The notes under the pieces: model-generated | What the model was told of the DNA's origin: nothing | What the model saw: the letters and a program-made list of their open reading frames with translations, nothing else | Databases searched by the model: none | Position numbers and translations under genes: made by a program | In this document: positions 1 to 8,856 of the stretch, one piece after another | Layout of the letters: each line of letters begins with the position of its first letter | Position numbering within the stretch: the first letter of the stretch is position 1 | NCBI GenBank assembly: GCA_015180985.1 | Contig: CP054185.1 | Location: 2,851,225 to 2,915,224 of the forward strand | Direction of reading: 5' to 3' | Length of the DNA: 64,000 nt | Source of the DNA: Flammeovirgaceae bacterium | Lineage (GTDB): Bacteria > Bacteroidota > Bacteroidia > Cytophagales > Cyclobacteriaceae

Positions 1-1072
1 ACGTCTTCATCACCAGGAAGTGAATTGATTCCTCTTCCTTATCGTTAAAACAAAGTTTAGCCGCATAATAAAGGTTTTCATAAACCGTCAGGTCCTCAAT
101 AAGCAGGTCGTCTTGCGGAACAAAGCCAATAACACCCTCAATTTTTTCGGGCTCCTTATGTATATCAATTCCGTTTATTAAAACCTGCCCTTCACTTGGT
201 TTTTCCGTGCCATTAAGAACATAAAGCAGGGTTGATTTGCCGGCACCGCTGGCGCCCATCAATGCTACAAGGTTACCGGATTGTTCGGCCAGGTTTACCT
301 GGCGCAAGCCGAGTTTACCATTTTTAAACTTGAAAGTGATATTTTTTGCCTCAAATGATATCCGGCCACTCTCACTGAATTTTTTAAAGGCATTCAAAAT
401 TTCACCGTAGTAAACGGGGTCATCCTTTTCCCACCGCAGGGTACTGCCAACGGCCAGTACCGAAATAAATCCCGGCTTAATCGGAACTCCGTTAAGGTAA
501 ACATCAGAGTTGCCGATGTACTTAACAAAATACAATTCGACATTTCGGAAATAGAGCACGGCAATGAACCCGTTAAGACTTTTACGGCTAATCCGTTTGC
601 TTTGGCCTGATGATGGAGCTGATGCACTACTGATGATGAGGATGGAATCACTTTCCAATAAAGTGGCATCTTTACCTAGAACAAACAGGAGTGCCGCCTG
701 AATATCAGCTTCACTTATTTTAAACTCGCTGCCAATAACCTTCAGCAAATCCTTTTCACGGGTAGTAATCATTTCATCGGCCAGTACAATTCGGATAAGT
801 TCAAGAGTAATGATAACCTTTTGCTTTTGCGTAATCTCCAGGTTAAGACCAGCACATATTTTCTGTATGGTTTGAATGTCGCGCTGCTGATCCTGAGAAC
901 TTACCTCGCGCGAGTATTCATCAAAGCGGATAAGATAATGGTCGAGTTTGCTTATGCTGACATGCTCGGCAAGAAATGCACGAATTTGCTCACGCTCCTG
1001 TCGGGTGACTTCATCCTGACGGGCAACAACGGCAAACAATTTAAGGATAGCATTCAGTACAACTTCACTCAT
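1..1072 (-). CDS. TerB/FHA-like/ABC ATP-binding protein, 3' end outside window
   Basis: Minus-strand gene that runs off the left edge, so only about 357 N-terminal residues are visible. I translated it from the ATG at 1072 (MSEVVLNAILK). Residues 1-140 are helical and acidic and resemble a TerB-like domain. Residues 145-240 are beta-rich and look like a degenerate FHA-type fold. An ABC ATPase domain follows, with Walker A GASGAGKST near residue 270 and a Q-loop-like GFVPQDDLL. In Bacteroidota such proteins usually continue into an ABCG-type ATPase and membrane domain; that part is inferred because it lies outside the window. Substrate unknown. The family call for the ATPase is firm, the N-terminal domain names less so. 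Confidence 0.8.
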   Translation of the reverse strand, partial: MSEVVLNAILKLFAVVARQDEVTRQEREQIRAFLAEHVSISKLDHYLIRFDEYSREVSSQDQQRDIQTIQKICAGLNLEITQKQKVIITLELIRIVLADEMITTREKDLLKVIGSEFKISEADIQAALLFVLGKDATLLESDSILIISSASAPSSGQSKRISRKSLNGFIAVLYFRNVELYFVKYIGNSDVYLNGVPIKPGFISVLAVGSTLRWEKDDPVYYGEILNAFKKFSESGRISFEAKNITFKFKNGKLGLRQVNLAEQSGNLVALMGASGAGKSTLLYVLNGTEKPSEGQVLINGIDIHKEPEKIEGVIGFVPQDDLLIEDLTVYENLYYAAKLCFNDKEEESIHFLVMKT

Positions 1073-1133
1073 AGGCTGAGGGTGTTAAGCAAGGTTAAAT
1101 ATACGTCAAACCCATGGATTATAGCGAAATAAA

Positions 1134-1163
1134 AAGGCCCTGGCGTTTGTTCACCAGGGCCTT
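1134..1163 (-). terminator. Rho-independent terminator of the lipoprotein gene
   Basis: Perfect 10-bp stem (arms 1134-1143 and 1154-1163, core AGGCCCTGG) with a 10-nt loop, followed on the minus strand by a T run. It lies about 20 bp past the stop of the minus-strand lipoprotein gene and before the downstream TerB/ABC gene, so it separates the two transcripts. Confidence 0.85.
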
Positions 1164-1184
1164 CAGAGATTTTTATTTACAAAG

Positions 1185-2081
1185 TTATTCTGTAATACCT
1201 TTTCGAATCTTACCGACAATAGAACTAATCTGTGTCAGGTTCTTATCCGAAAGGACCATATCAGCCCGGTTGTTGCGAATCTGCTCTTCGATATTCAATG
1301 CTGCATAGGCTTTTTCAAGTTCCTGTAAATCAACAACAATACCGGCCACGGGTTCAGTTTGTTCAACTGAACTGAGCATTTTTAAAAGTTCAGTTACTGA
1401 TTTCTTTTGGTTAAGAATAACCTGAATTACCGGAGTAAGAATAAGGTTGCGGGCATCATCCGGAAGCAAATTTTTCGGATACGAATTAACTAAACCGGTT
1501 GAGATATAAAGACCCTCAATGAAACTTCCTGTAACCACCAATGCGGCCAGGCGGTTGCGGCTGTCGTCTTTCAGCAGGCGCTCGGTTTGCTTAAGGGTTT
1601 GATCCAACAAGGACGTAAGTGAGTCTTTATTGGAGATGTTAGCCTCAAAGCGCTTAAGGATTTCCATATCAAACGTACCGATTACACCCAGAATATCAGC
1701 CAGGTTCTTACAGGAGTTGAGGTAGTCAATGGCTTCCTGGGTTTTATCGTAGGAGGCCAGGTACCCGATATCAGCCGCATAAACACCCAGGTTAAGGGCA
1801 GCTTTATCGTTCCTGCGGGTGTACCGCTCGGCATTATTAATCGGGTTAACAAGGCTTTGGTTAAATTCGGCCCCGGTTTGCTGTATCATATAAGGAATTT
1901 CTGACGGTGAAGGGATGCCGTAAACGACTTCTTCAATGGACTGCTTAAGGTTCTTATTCGCTTCGTCAAACTCAGCGGAATTTTTATCGGTGCCGCTTCC
2001 GCCTGAACCGCAAGCAGATAACACAAGTATTGAAATAAAAGCGAAAATACTGAGGAGGTAAACGGGTTGTTTAAAGTTCAT
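1185..2081 (-). CDS. Conserved hypothetical lipoprotein
   Basis: 298 residues. The N-terminus has a short basic start, a hydrophobic stretch and a lipobox LSAC with Cys at about residue 24, then a Gly/Ser linker, so it should be a lipid-anchored envelope protein. The mature part is almost wholly helical with no catalytic motif that I recognise. It resembles the hypothetical lipoproteins that are common in Cytophagales. It is expressed alone: a terminator follows it, and the response regulator gene upstream is divergent. Function unknown. Confidence 0.8.
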   Translation of the reverse strand: MNFKQPVYLLSIFAFISILVLSACGSGGSGTDKNSAEFDEANKNLKQSIEEVVYGIPSPSEIPYMIQQTGAEFNQSLVNPINNAERYTRRNDKAALNLGVYAADIGYLASYDKTQEAIDYLNSCKNLADILGVIGTFDMEILKRFEANISNKDSLTSLLDQTLKQTERLLKDDSRNRLAALVVTGSFIEGLYISTGLVNSYPKNLLPDDARNLILTPVIQVILNQKKSVTELLKMLSSVEQTEPVAGIVVDLQELEKAYAALNIEEQIRNNRADMVLSDKNLTQISSIVGKIRKGITE

Positions 2082-2207
2082 TGGGTTAATGGTTTAGAGT
2101 TCAATTTTACTACATTTTTTAATCCTAAAAAACCTCAAAAAGCCAATTTTCAATTAAATTTAATGTGAATGGCATTATATTGCCTGCTTAAAACCAACTG
2201 AGTTCCG

Positions 2208-2600
2208 ATGGTTAATGTTACTCTGCTAATTGACGACAGCGATATAGACCTGTTTATCCAGCGGAGGTTCCTGGAAGTATACCATTTCAGCCGAACACTA
2301 ATTAGCTACAAATCGGCAGATGACGCATTAAGCTGGCTTGGTTCACTAACCAACGGATTTCCTGATGTAATTTTTTTGGATTTGAATATGCCTAAAACGG
2401 ATGGTTTTGCCTTTCTCGAAAAGTTTTCCGGCTTACCTGAAACCATGACAGCAAAATCAAAAATCATCATCCTCACCAGTTCGAACAGCAAAGCCGATGT
2501 AGAGAGGGCCATGGTTAATAAAAATGTTGTTCACTTTATCACCAAGCCCATCAAACAATCGGATATTGAAGAACTCAAAGCAAAGTTTACCTCTTTGTAA
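2208..2600 (+). CDS. Single-domain response regulator (receiver only)
   Basis: 130 residues forming a complete receiver domain and nothing else. Visible receiver residues are the acidic pair D9/D10 (LIDDSD), the phospho-acceptor D58 (FLDLNMP), the conserved Thr/Ser in ILTSSN and the Lys in FITKPIKQ. With no output domain it probably acts by protein-protein contact, like CheY or Rcp1-type regulators. No histidine kinase is adjacent, so its partner is unknown. The reading frame begins at ATG 2208 just downstream of a TATATTGC box. Confidence 0.9.
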   Translation: MVNVTLLIDDSDIDLFIQRRFLEVYHFSRTLISYKSADDALSWLGSLTNGFPDVIFLDLNMPKTDGFAFLEKFSGLPETMTAKSKIIILTSSNSKADVERAMVNKNVVHFITKPIKQSDIEELKAKFTSL

Positions 2601-2734
2601 CAGGCCAGGTTACCGGTCTAATCACGGTCCCGCATTTAATCCTTTAAGCACGAGCCGAATACGGCTGTTACTAAAGTAAAAATCAAATTGAACGTTGCCT
2701 TAAAACTGCAATGTTCCATTTTGCCGGATTCCGT

Positions 2735-2742
2735 TATTTTTG
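2735..2742 (+). promoter_or_regulatory. Putative -7 element of the leuS promoter
   Basis: TATTTTTG matches the Bacteroidota primary-sigma -7 consensus TAnnTTTG. No clean -33 TTG at the usual distance is visible. A transcript starting about 7 nt downstream would carry a 65-nt leader with a small GCCC-GAA-GGGC hairpin before the GTG start at 2815. This position argues against any start codon near 2740. Confidence 0.45.
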
Positions 2743-2814
2743 CGACCTCATACTCCTGCCCGAAGGGCAAGGGAGGTGCCTAACCGAAATAACCATTTAT
2801 TTAACAGAATTACT

Positions 2815-5589
2815 GTGGCGGAATACAGCAAAGAAGAGATCAAACGAATTGAAGAGAAATGGCGCAAACACTGGGAAGACCGGCAGGTTTATAAAGTTGA
2901 AACAGACCCGGCTAAACCAAAATACTACGTGTTGGACATGTTCCCTTATCCTTCGGGTGCAGGACTTCATGTGGGCCACCCGTTAGGTTACATTGCCTCT
3001 GATATTGTTGCCCGGTTTAAGCGGCTAAAAGGATACAATGTGTTGCACCCGATGGGCTTCGATGCATTTGGCCTCCCGGCTGAACAGTATGCCATCCAAA
3101 CCGGCCAGCACCCCGCAATTACCACAGCAAAGAACATCGAAACTTACAAACGGCAGCTGCGCAATATCGGATTCTCATACGACTGGTCGCGCGAGGTACA
3201 AACCTGCGATCCAAACTATTACAAATGGACACAGTGGATTTTCATGCAGCTCTTCAATGCCTGGTATAATAATACCTCAGACAAAACAGAACCCATCAGC
3301 ACATTAATTAAAGAATTGGAAAAAAACGGAAATACCCGTGTTAACGGTGCATGCGATGAAGACACACCACGCATTACACCTGAGCAGTGGCACGCCTTCA
3401 ATGAAAAAGAGCGCGAAACTTTTCTGCAGCATTACCGCATTGCCTACCAACGCGAAGCCATGGTAAACTGGTGCCCCGCACTTGGTACGGTACTCTCGAA
3501 TGACGAAGTAAAAGATGGGGTAAGCGAGCGGGGTGGTTACCCGGTAGAACGGATAAACATGCTGCAATGGAGCATGCGCATCTCAGCATACGCAGAAAGA
3601 TTACTTACCGGTTTAGACACCATCGACTGGCCTGAACCCCTTAAGGAAATGCAGCGCAACTGGATTGGAAAGAGCAAGGGCGCGCAACTCCGCTTCAAAG
3701 TTCAAAGTTCTGAGTTGAATATTGAAGTCTTTACTACCCGCATTGACACTATTTTTGGCGCCACATTTTTAGTGCTGGCCCCTGAGCATGAATTGGTGCA
3801 ACCCATTACAACGGCAGAACACCGTAATGAGGTAACAAAATATGTGGAAGTTGCCAAAAACCGCAGCGAGCGCGAACGCATGAGCGAGGTAAAACAGGTA
3901 AGCGGTGTATTTACCGGTGCCTATGCCACCAACCCGTTCAACAACGATCGTATTCCCATCTGGATTTCGGATTACGTGCTGGCCGGTTACGGAACAGGCG
4001 CAGTAATGGCCGTACCCGGCCATGATGAACGCGACCACCGCTTTGCGAAGCACTTTGGCTTGCCGATAACACAGGTGGTTGAAGGACCCGATGTGCAGGA
4101 AAAAGCCTTCGACAGCTGGGATGCACGCATCATCAACTCCGGCTTTATGAATGGCCTTACGGTGCATGAAGCCATTGAAGCCGGAATAAAATTTATTGAA
4201 GACCGCGGCATCGGTAAAGGCAAGATAAACTACCGCATGCGCGATGCCATTTTCGGAAGACAGCGTTACTGGGGCGAACCGTTCCCCGTTTATTTTGTGA
4301 ACGGTATTCCGAAACTTGTTGAAGAAAAAGACCTGCCGATAACGCTGCCTGAAATTGATGAGTACAAACCTACAGCCACCGGTGAGCCCCCGTTGGCCCG
4401 GGCAAAAAACTGGAAATACAACGGCCACAACTTTGAACTTACCACCATGCCCGGCTGGGCGGGTTCAAGTTGGTACTGGTACCGCTACATGGACCCATCC
4501 AACCAAAAAGAGTTTTGTGCAAAAGAACATGAGCAGTATTGGCGGGATGTTGATCTATACATTGGCGGCTCCGAACATGCTACCGGACATCTGCTGTACT
4601 CGCGTTTCTGGTGCAAAGCGTTGAAAGATTTAGGGTATGTACGTGCCGAAGAGCCGTTTAAGAAACTGATTAACCAAGGACACATCCAGGGTATGTCGAA
4701 ATTTGTTTACCGGATTAACGGCACAAACAAGTTTGTCTCAAAAAATCTGAAGGATAAGTACAAAACCACAGCCCTGCATGTGGATATTTCGCTGGTTGAC
4801 GGTGATGTACTTAACATTGAAGGTTTTAAGCAATGGCGCACCGATTTTTCAAATGCAGAATTCATTTTTGAAGGCGATAAATACATCTGCGGAACCGAGG
4901 TGGAGAAAATGTCGAAATCAAAACACAACGTAGTAAACCCTGATGAAATTATTACCAACTATGGGGCCGATACGCTGCGTATGTACGAAATGTTCCTCGG
5001 GCCGCTGGAACAATCCAAACCCTGGAATACCCACGGCATTGACGGAGTATTTAAATTTTTGCGCAGGTTCTGGAACCTGTTTCATGATACCAGCGGAAAT
5101 TTCACTATAAGCAACGATGAACCCACCCGCGAGGAACTGAAGGTACTGCACAAAACCATTAAAAAGGTCGAAAGGGATATTGACAGTTTTTCATTCAACA
5201 CTTCGGTTAGCGAATTTATGATATGCGCTAATGAACTGTCTGCCCTGAAGTGCAACAAACGGAAAATATTGGAACCCCTTGTTATTGCCTTATCGCCCTT
5301 TGCACCGCATGTAGCCGAAGAGTTGTGGGAAAAACTGGGGCATACCAAAACTGTTTTTGATGCCGCCTTCCCCGCGTATGATGAGCAATACCTTACTGAG
5401 TCATCCTTCAACTACCCGATTTCCATTAACGGTAAAGTACGGGCGCAAATGAATTTTGCACTGGATATGCCCCGCGAAGACATTGAGAAAACCGTACTGG
5501 CCTCTGAAATTGTTAAAAAGTGGACGGATGGAAAAACACCGAAAAAAGTAATTGTAGTGCCCGGCAAAATTGTAAATGTGGTAATTTGA
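2815..5589 (+). CDS. leuS: Leucine--tRNA ligase
   Basis: Cytoplasmic class I aminoacyl-tRNA synthetase that charges tRNA-Leu. Start set at GTG 2815 (VAEYSKEEIKRIEEKW), giving 924 residues. The reading frame is open further upstream, but those 25 residues are not LeuRS-like and would begin inside the promoter-like box. Motifs seen: HVGH (HIGH motif) at about 52-55, an editing (CP1) domain in the middle, the LeuRS signature around GWAGSSWYWYRYMDP, KMSKS at 698-702 and a helical anticodon-binding domain at the C-terminus. Insertions near residues 150-200 and just before KMSKS are typical of Bacteroidota LeuRS. The gene appears intact and single. Confidence 0.95.
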   Translation: MAEYSKEEIKRIEEKWRKHWEDRQVYKVETDPAKPKYYVLDMFPYPSGAGLHVGHPLGYIASDIVARFKRLKGYNVLHPMGFDAFGLPAEQYAIQTGQHPAITTAKNIETYKRQLRNIGFSYDWSREVQTCDPNYYKWTQWIFMQLFNAWYNNTSDKTEPISTLIKELEKNGNTRVNGACDEDTPRITPEQWHAFNEKERETFLQHYRIAYQREAMVNWCPALGTVLSNDEVKDGVSERGGYPVERINMLQWSMRISAYAERLLTGLDTIDWPEPLKEMQRNWIGKSKGAQLRFKVQSSELNIEVFTTRIDTIFGATFLVLAPEHELVQPITTAEHRNEVTKYVEVAKNRSERERMSEVKQVSGVFTGAYATNPFNNDRIPIWISDYVLAGYGTGAVMAVPGHDERDHRFAKHFGLPITQVVEGPDVQEKAFDSWDARIINSGFMNGLTVHEAIEAGIKFIEDRGIGKGKINYRMRDAIFGRQRYWGEPFPVYFVNGIPKLVEEKDLPITLPEIDEYKPTATGEPPLARAKNWKYNGHNFELTTMPGWAGSSWYWYRYMDPSNQKEFCAKEHEQYWRDVDLYIGGSEHATGHLLYSRFWCKALKDLGYVRAEEPFKKLINQGHIQGMSKFVYRINGTNKFVSKNLKDKYKTTALHVDISLVDGDVLNIEGFKQWRTDFSNAEFIFEGDKYICGTEVEKMSKSKHNVVNPDEIITNYGADTLRMYEMFLGPLEQSKPWNTHGIDGVFKFLRRFWNLFHDTSGNFTISNDEPTREELKVLHKTIKKVERDIDSFSFNTSVSEFMICANELSALKCNKRKILEPLVIALSPFAPHVAEELWEKLGHTKTVFDAAFPAYDEQYLTESSFNYPISINGKVRAQMNFALDMPREDIEKTVLASEIVKKWTDGKTPKKVIVVPGKIVNVVI

Positions 5590-5679
5590 TCCATGAAATA
5601 AATCAGCCATTGTACTGATCCCCGTCAGGTCATTCGTTACCGGTTATCCCGACTTTCAAATCAATAAAATCTGAACGTT

Positions 5680-6102
5680 ATGATATCGGTTACCGGACAA
5701 TCCGGAAAATACATTCTTCAACCCAGCCTGGTGGGCATGCACCACGAAACCACCGGGTGGATATCGGCCTGTGAACTTTGGAAGCGTGAACTGGCCTTCT
5801 TCCAGAAACTGCTAGACCAGCACGCACCGAAAATGACTGAAGTTGAGTTTAAAAAACAAATTGATCACTACCAGCACCTGATTACCTACTACCAGGGTGA
5901 ACTGGTTGATCAGCTTCGAAAAAAACTCAAAGACCACGAAAAGAAGCTTGCCGTGATGCTGAAAGAACTCAACGAATCCGATACGGAGTATTTTAAAGAA
6001 CATGCCGGTATTATGGATGAAGTGGCTGGCTTTGCACGGGTATTTGCAGAATTCAAAAACGGCTTTTTTACCTTTATTGAGAGGGGCTTTAGTGCGTATT
6101 AG
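5680..6102 (+). CDS. Hypothetical helical protein
   Basis: 140 residues, mostly amphipathic helix. Residues 45-115 are rich in Lys, Glu and Leu with a coiled-coil pattern (QLRKKLKDHEKKLAVMLKEL). There is no signal peptide and no motif I recognise, so it is probably cytoplasmic. It sits between leuS and fabH on the same strand, 90 bp after leuS. Similar short helical proteins occur in Cytophagales, but I cannot assign a function. The clean start, length and codon pattern support a real gene. Confidence 0.6.
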   Translation: MISVTGQSGKYILQPSLVGMHHETTGWISACELWKRELAFFQKLLDQHAPKMTEVEFKKQIDHYQHLITYYQGELVDQLRKKLKDHEKKLAVMLKELNESDTEYFKEHAGIMDEVAGFARVFAEFKNGFFTFIERGFSAY

Positions 6103-6169
6103 TTTCCTCCTAACATGCATTAGGGAATCCGTAACAATTCCTTAATTTAGGCCGCCTTTATACTATTTT

Positions 6170-7168
6170 ATGTACGCATCAAAAATTGTCGGCCTGGGCC
6201 ACCACCTTCCTGAACAGGTTATCACCAATCAGTATTTGTCATCCCTGATGGATACCAGCGATGAGTGGATCATTGAACGAACCGGTATAAAAGAACGCAG
6301 GTGGATAGACCCCGCCAAAGACACCGTTGGCAACATGGCGGCCAAAGCAGCACGCATGGCTTTGCAACGGGCCGGCCTCACCGAAAAGGATGTTGACTTT
6401 ATCGTATTCGCCACCATCACCTCCGATTACTACTTTCCGGGTTCGGGTGTTATCATGCAGCGCGAACTCGGCCTTGAAGGCATCGGTGCGATGGATATAA
6501 AAAATGCCTGCTCCGGTTTCATTTATGCACTTTCAACGGCCGATCAGTTTATCAAAACCGGCATGTACAAAACCGTGCTGGTGGTGGGCGCTGAAATCCA
6601 ATCGACTGCGCTGGATGTGACAACCCGCGGCAGAAACACGGCTGTTATTTTTGGCGATGGTGCCGGAGCCGCTGTACTGCAGCGGGCCGATAAACCGGGG
6701 GTGCTCTCCACCCACCTCCATGCCGATGGACGTTTTGCCGAAGAGTTATATGTACGAGACCCCGGCAGCAGCCGGCCACGGGAGGAACGCCAGCCTGAAC
6801 AGATACTCGATACCACAGGTTTTAAAGTGGTAATGAATGGCAACCAGGTTTTTAAACATGCTGTAGTGCGTTTTATGGAAGCCATTCAGGAGGCGCTGGC
6901 GGCCAACAACATGAAAAAGGAAGACATCAGCTTGCTGATACCGCACCAGGCCAACCTGCGGATTAGCCAGTACATACAGGAAAAATTTGGTTTACGCGAT
7001 GACCAGGTGTATAACAATATTCAACGGTATGGAAACACTACGGCAGCATCCATTCCGATTGCCATGAGCGAAGCCTGGGCAGAAGGAAAGATCAAAGAAA
7101 ATGACGTAATTTGTTTAGCCGCGTTTGGCAGTGGCTTTACATGGGCCTCTGCGCTAATCCGGTGGTAA
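6170..7168 (+). CDS. fabH: 3-oxoacyl-ACP synthase III (KAS III)
   Basis: 332 residues, the normal family length. KAS III condenses acetyl-CoA (or a branched starter) with malonyl-ACP to start type II fatty-acid synthesis. The catalytic triad is visible: Cys114 (KNACSGF), His259 (IPHQANLRI) and Asn289 (RYGNTTAAS). GDGAGAAVL is the usual glycine-rich segment. No plsX or other fab gene is adjacent, so this may be a second, stand-alone fabH-type gene of the kind Bacteroidota often carry. The enzyme class is certain; whether it is the main FabH is not. Confidence 0.9.
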   Translation: MYASKIVGLGHHLPEQVITNQYLSSLMDTSDEWIIERTGIKERRWIDPAKDTVGNMAAKAARMALQRAGLTEKDVDFIVFATITSDYYFPGSGVIMQRELGLEGIGAMDIKNACSGFIYALSTADQFIKTGMYKTVLVVGAEIQSTALDVTTRGRNTAVIFGDGAGAAVLQRADKPGVLSTHLHADGRFAEELYVRDPGSSRPREERQPEQILDTTGFKVVMNGNQVFKHAVVRFMEAIQEALAANNMKKEDISLLIPHQANLRISQYIQEKFGLRDDQVYNNIQRYGNTTAASIPIAMSEAWAEGKIKENDVICLAAFGSGFTWASALIRW

Positions 7169-7220
7169 TGATGCGGTTCGGGGTTAGAAGAACCTGAACG
7201 CAGAACCAGATTGTAACCCC

Positions 7221-7445
7221 ATGAAAACATCAACGTACAACCCCAGCCCGCTGGAAGTGGATTTCGCCAATGCCCTCTACCTCCTGCAAAAAGAAATTGA
7301 AAAGCACCTGCAGGATAATGAAGTCGTAAACGTTGAAAGCAATATCCGGAAAGACAACCCGATGGTTCGGTTCAGCCTGATGGATAAAGATGGCGACCCG
7401 CATGAAGTGGTCATCCGGATTATTCAGATTCCGGATAAATTCTGA
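7221..7445 (+). CDS. Small conserved hypothetical protein
   Basis: 74 residues, 52 bp after fabH on the same strand and probably cotranscribed. Predicted layout is an N-terminal helix (DFANALYLLQKEIEKHL) then a beta-rich tail (MVRFSLMDKDGDPHEVVIRII). No signal peptide and no known motif. It resembles small unannotated proteins of Cytophagales; function unknown. Confidence 0.6.
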   Translation: MKTSTYNPSPLEVDFANALYLLQKEIEKHLQDNEVVNVESNIRKDNPMVRFSLMDKDGDPHEVVIRIIQIPDKF

Positions 7446-7499
7446 ACGATTAGCTTTAGTCTTTCATGTAACTCATTACTGCATTGTTACGATGTTGCT

Positions 7500-8797
7500 T
7501 TATTCTGTTCTTTTATAGCCAAACAGTTCATCGAGGGATACTTCCTTCACTTCTCCGTATCGGGCCAGGTCTTTAAAATTAATTTTTTCACGGTTGCCTA
7601 TTAAAACAAGATTATACTTTTTGTTTTTAATATTCTCTGCATGAAATTTTAATAAATCACTAAGCGTCAAGGATTGAATTTGATTATAAACATCCCTCCG
7701 GATATCATAATCTAAGCCCAGTTTTTGGGCCGATAAGTAGTTAAATAATACGCTTTGTTTGATTATCCGCTGACTTTCTATCCGTTTCAAAAGAGATTCC
7801 CTGGCCTCCTTAAAGCCATCTTCTGTTTCAGGCAGATTGTACAGAATATTTTTTAATGCACTAAGCGATTCGACCTGCTTGTCGGCTTGTGTGCCAACAT
7901 ATCCGTAGATTACATCATAATCCTGTGATTTTTGGGGAGTTACGTAATAAGCATATGTACTGTAAGCAAGGCCCTGAGCTTCGCGTAATTCGCGGAAAAC
8001 CTGTGTGCTGATAAATGTGCTAAACAATTCAGCGGCCGGAATTCTATTTTTATCATATTTTGCGGCCTTCATAATGAATAGTGCATCAGTTTGTACCATG
8101 TCATAATGCGTCCAGTAGACAGTTGGCTTAATAACATCCTGGAGGGTAAATATTCTGGAAGCAGGAACCTCATTTAGCTGATCGGGCAACTGATGATGCT
8201 TCTTCAAAATAGCTGTAAGTTCGTCTTCTTTTTTTGGCCCATAGTAAAGTATTATATGATTCATTGTTGTAAAATCGCGGATAATACTGACTAATTCTTC
8301 CGATGAAATGTCCTGAAGTACATCGTTAGTTAGCACGTTGGTAAAAGGCGATATCGGGCCATATTTTCCGTAATTCATTAATCCTTCATAAAAAATAGCG
8401 TAGCGATCCTTTTTGGCATCTTCGCGCTTTTTAAGTATATCATCTTTCAAATTCCGAAGGGCATCCTCATCAGGTTTGGCATACTTCAAAAGGTCTTCCA
8501 TAATAACAATGGCTTTTTCCATGTTTTCCGAAAGACCTTCAAGCATAATATAAGTCTGCTCGGTGCTCGCAAAAACTGAGAAATCACATCCAAGCTTATA
8601 TAGTTCCTTCTTTAACTGTTCAGCAGATAATTTATCTGTACCGAGAAACTCCAGATACTCAATTGCAACACGAAGTCTCGGATCATTGTTACTTCCTGCA
8701 TCGAGTAAATAATACATTCTGAAAAGTTCATTCTCCATATTTTGGTTATACAGAACAGAAACACCTGGATGCAACTTCCATTTTCGAACGTCTTTAC
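7500..8797 (-). pseudogene. M16 peptidase, C-terminal fragment (split by IS256 element)
   Basis: C-terminal 429 codons of an M16 (insulinase/pitrilysin) peptidase, from V in KDVRKWKLHPGVSV to the stop at 7500. It contains the second, non-catalytic M16 half with the Arg/Tyr segment REAQGLAYSTYAYY. A start inside the IS end (ATG 8843) would give a 447-residue fusion with about 18 residues of IS-encoded or junction sequence, so the half could still be translated. Joined to the 548-residue N-terminal part it restores a protein of about 977 residues with no loss except the duplicated 9 bp, which shows it was one gene before the insertion. Confidence 0.9.
8789..8797. repeat. 9-bp target-site duplication, left of IS copy 1
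   Basis: CGTCTTTAC, repeated exactly at 10198-10206. On the coding strand both copies read GTAAAGACG within the M16 frame (GKD...), which proves the insertion point. Confidence 0.95.
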
Positions 8798-8828
8798 GAC
8801 ACTGCCTAATTAAGTGTGTAAGTGCTGG

Positions 8829-8854
8829 GTAACGACTAAGCAACTGCGTAAAGG
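8829..8854 (+). repeat. Inner left inverted repeat of IS copy 1
   Basis: 26 bp beginning GTAACGACTAAGC that match the reverse complement of the right terminus 10172-10197 at all but one position. It sits 31 bp inside the left end defined by the target duplication, so the element has a displaced inverted repeat here. Confidence 0.85.
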
Positions 8855-8856
8855 TT

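Noticed and set aside
2740-2814. Longer start for leuS, 25 residues upstream
   Set aside because: The residues are not LeuRS-like, the region overlaps the TATTTTTG promoter box, and GTG 2815 gives the usual N-terminus.
2743-2814. T-box or other riboswitch in the leuS leader
   Set aside because: Only a small GCCC-GAA-GGGC hairpin is visible in about 70 nt, too short for a T-box, and T-boxes are not expected in Bacteroidota.
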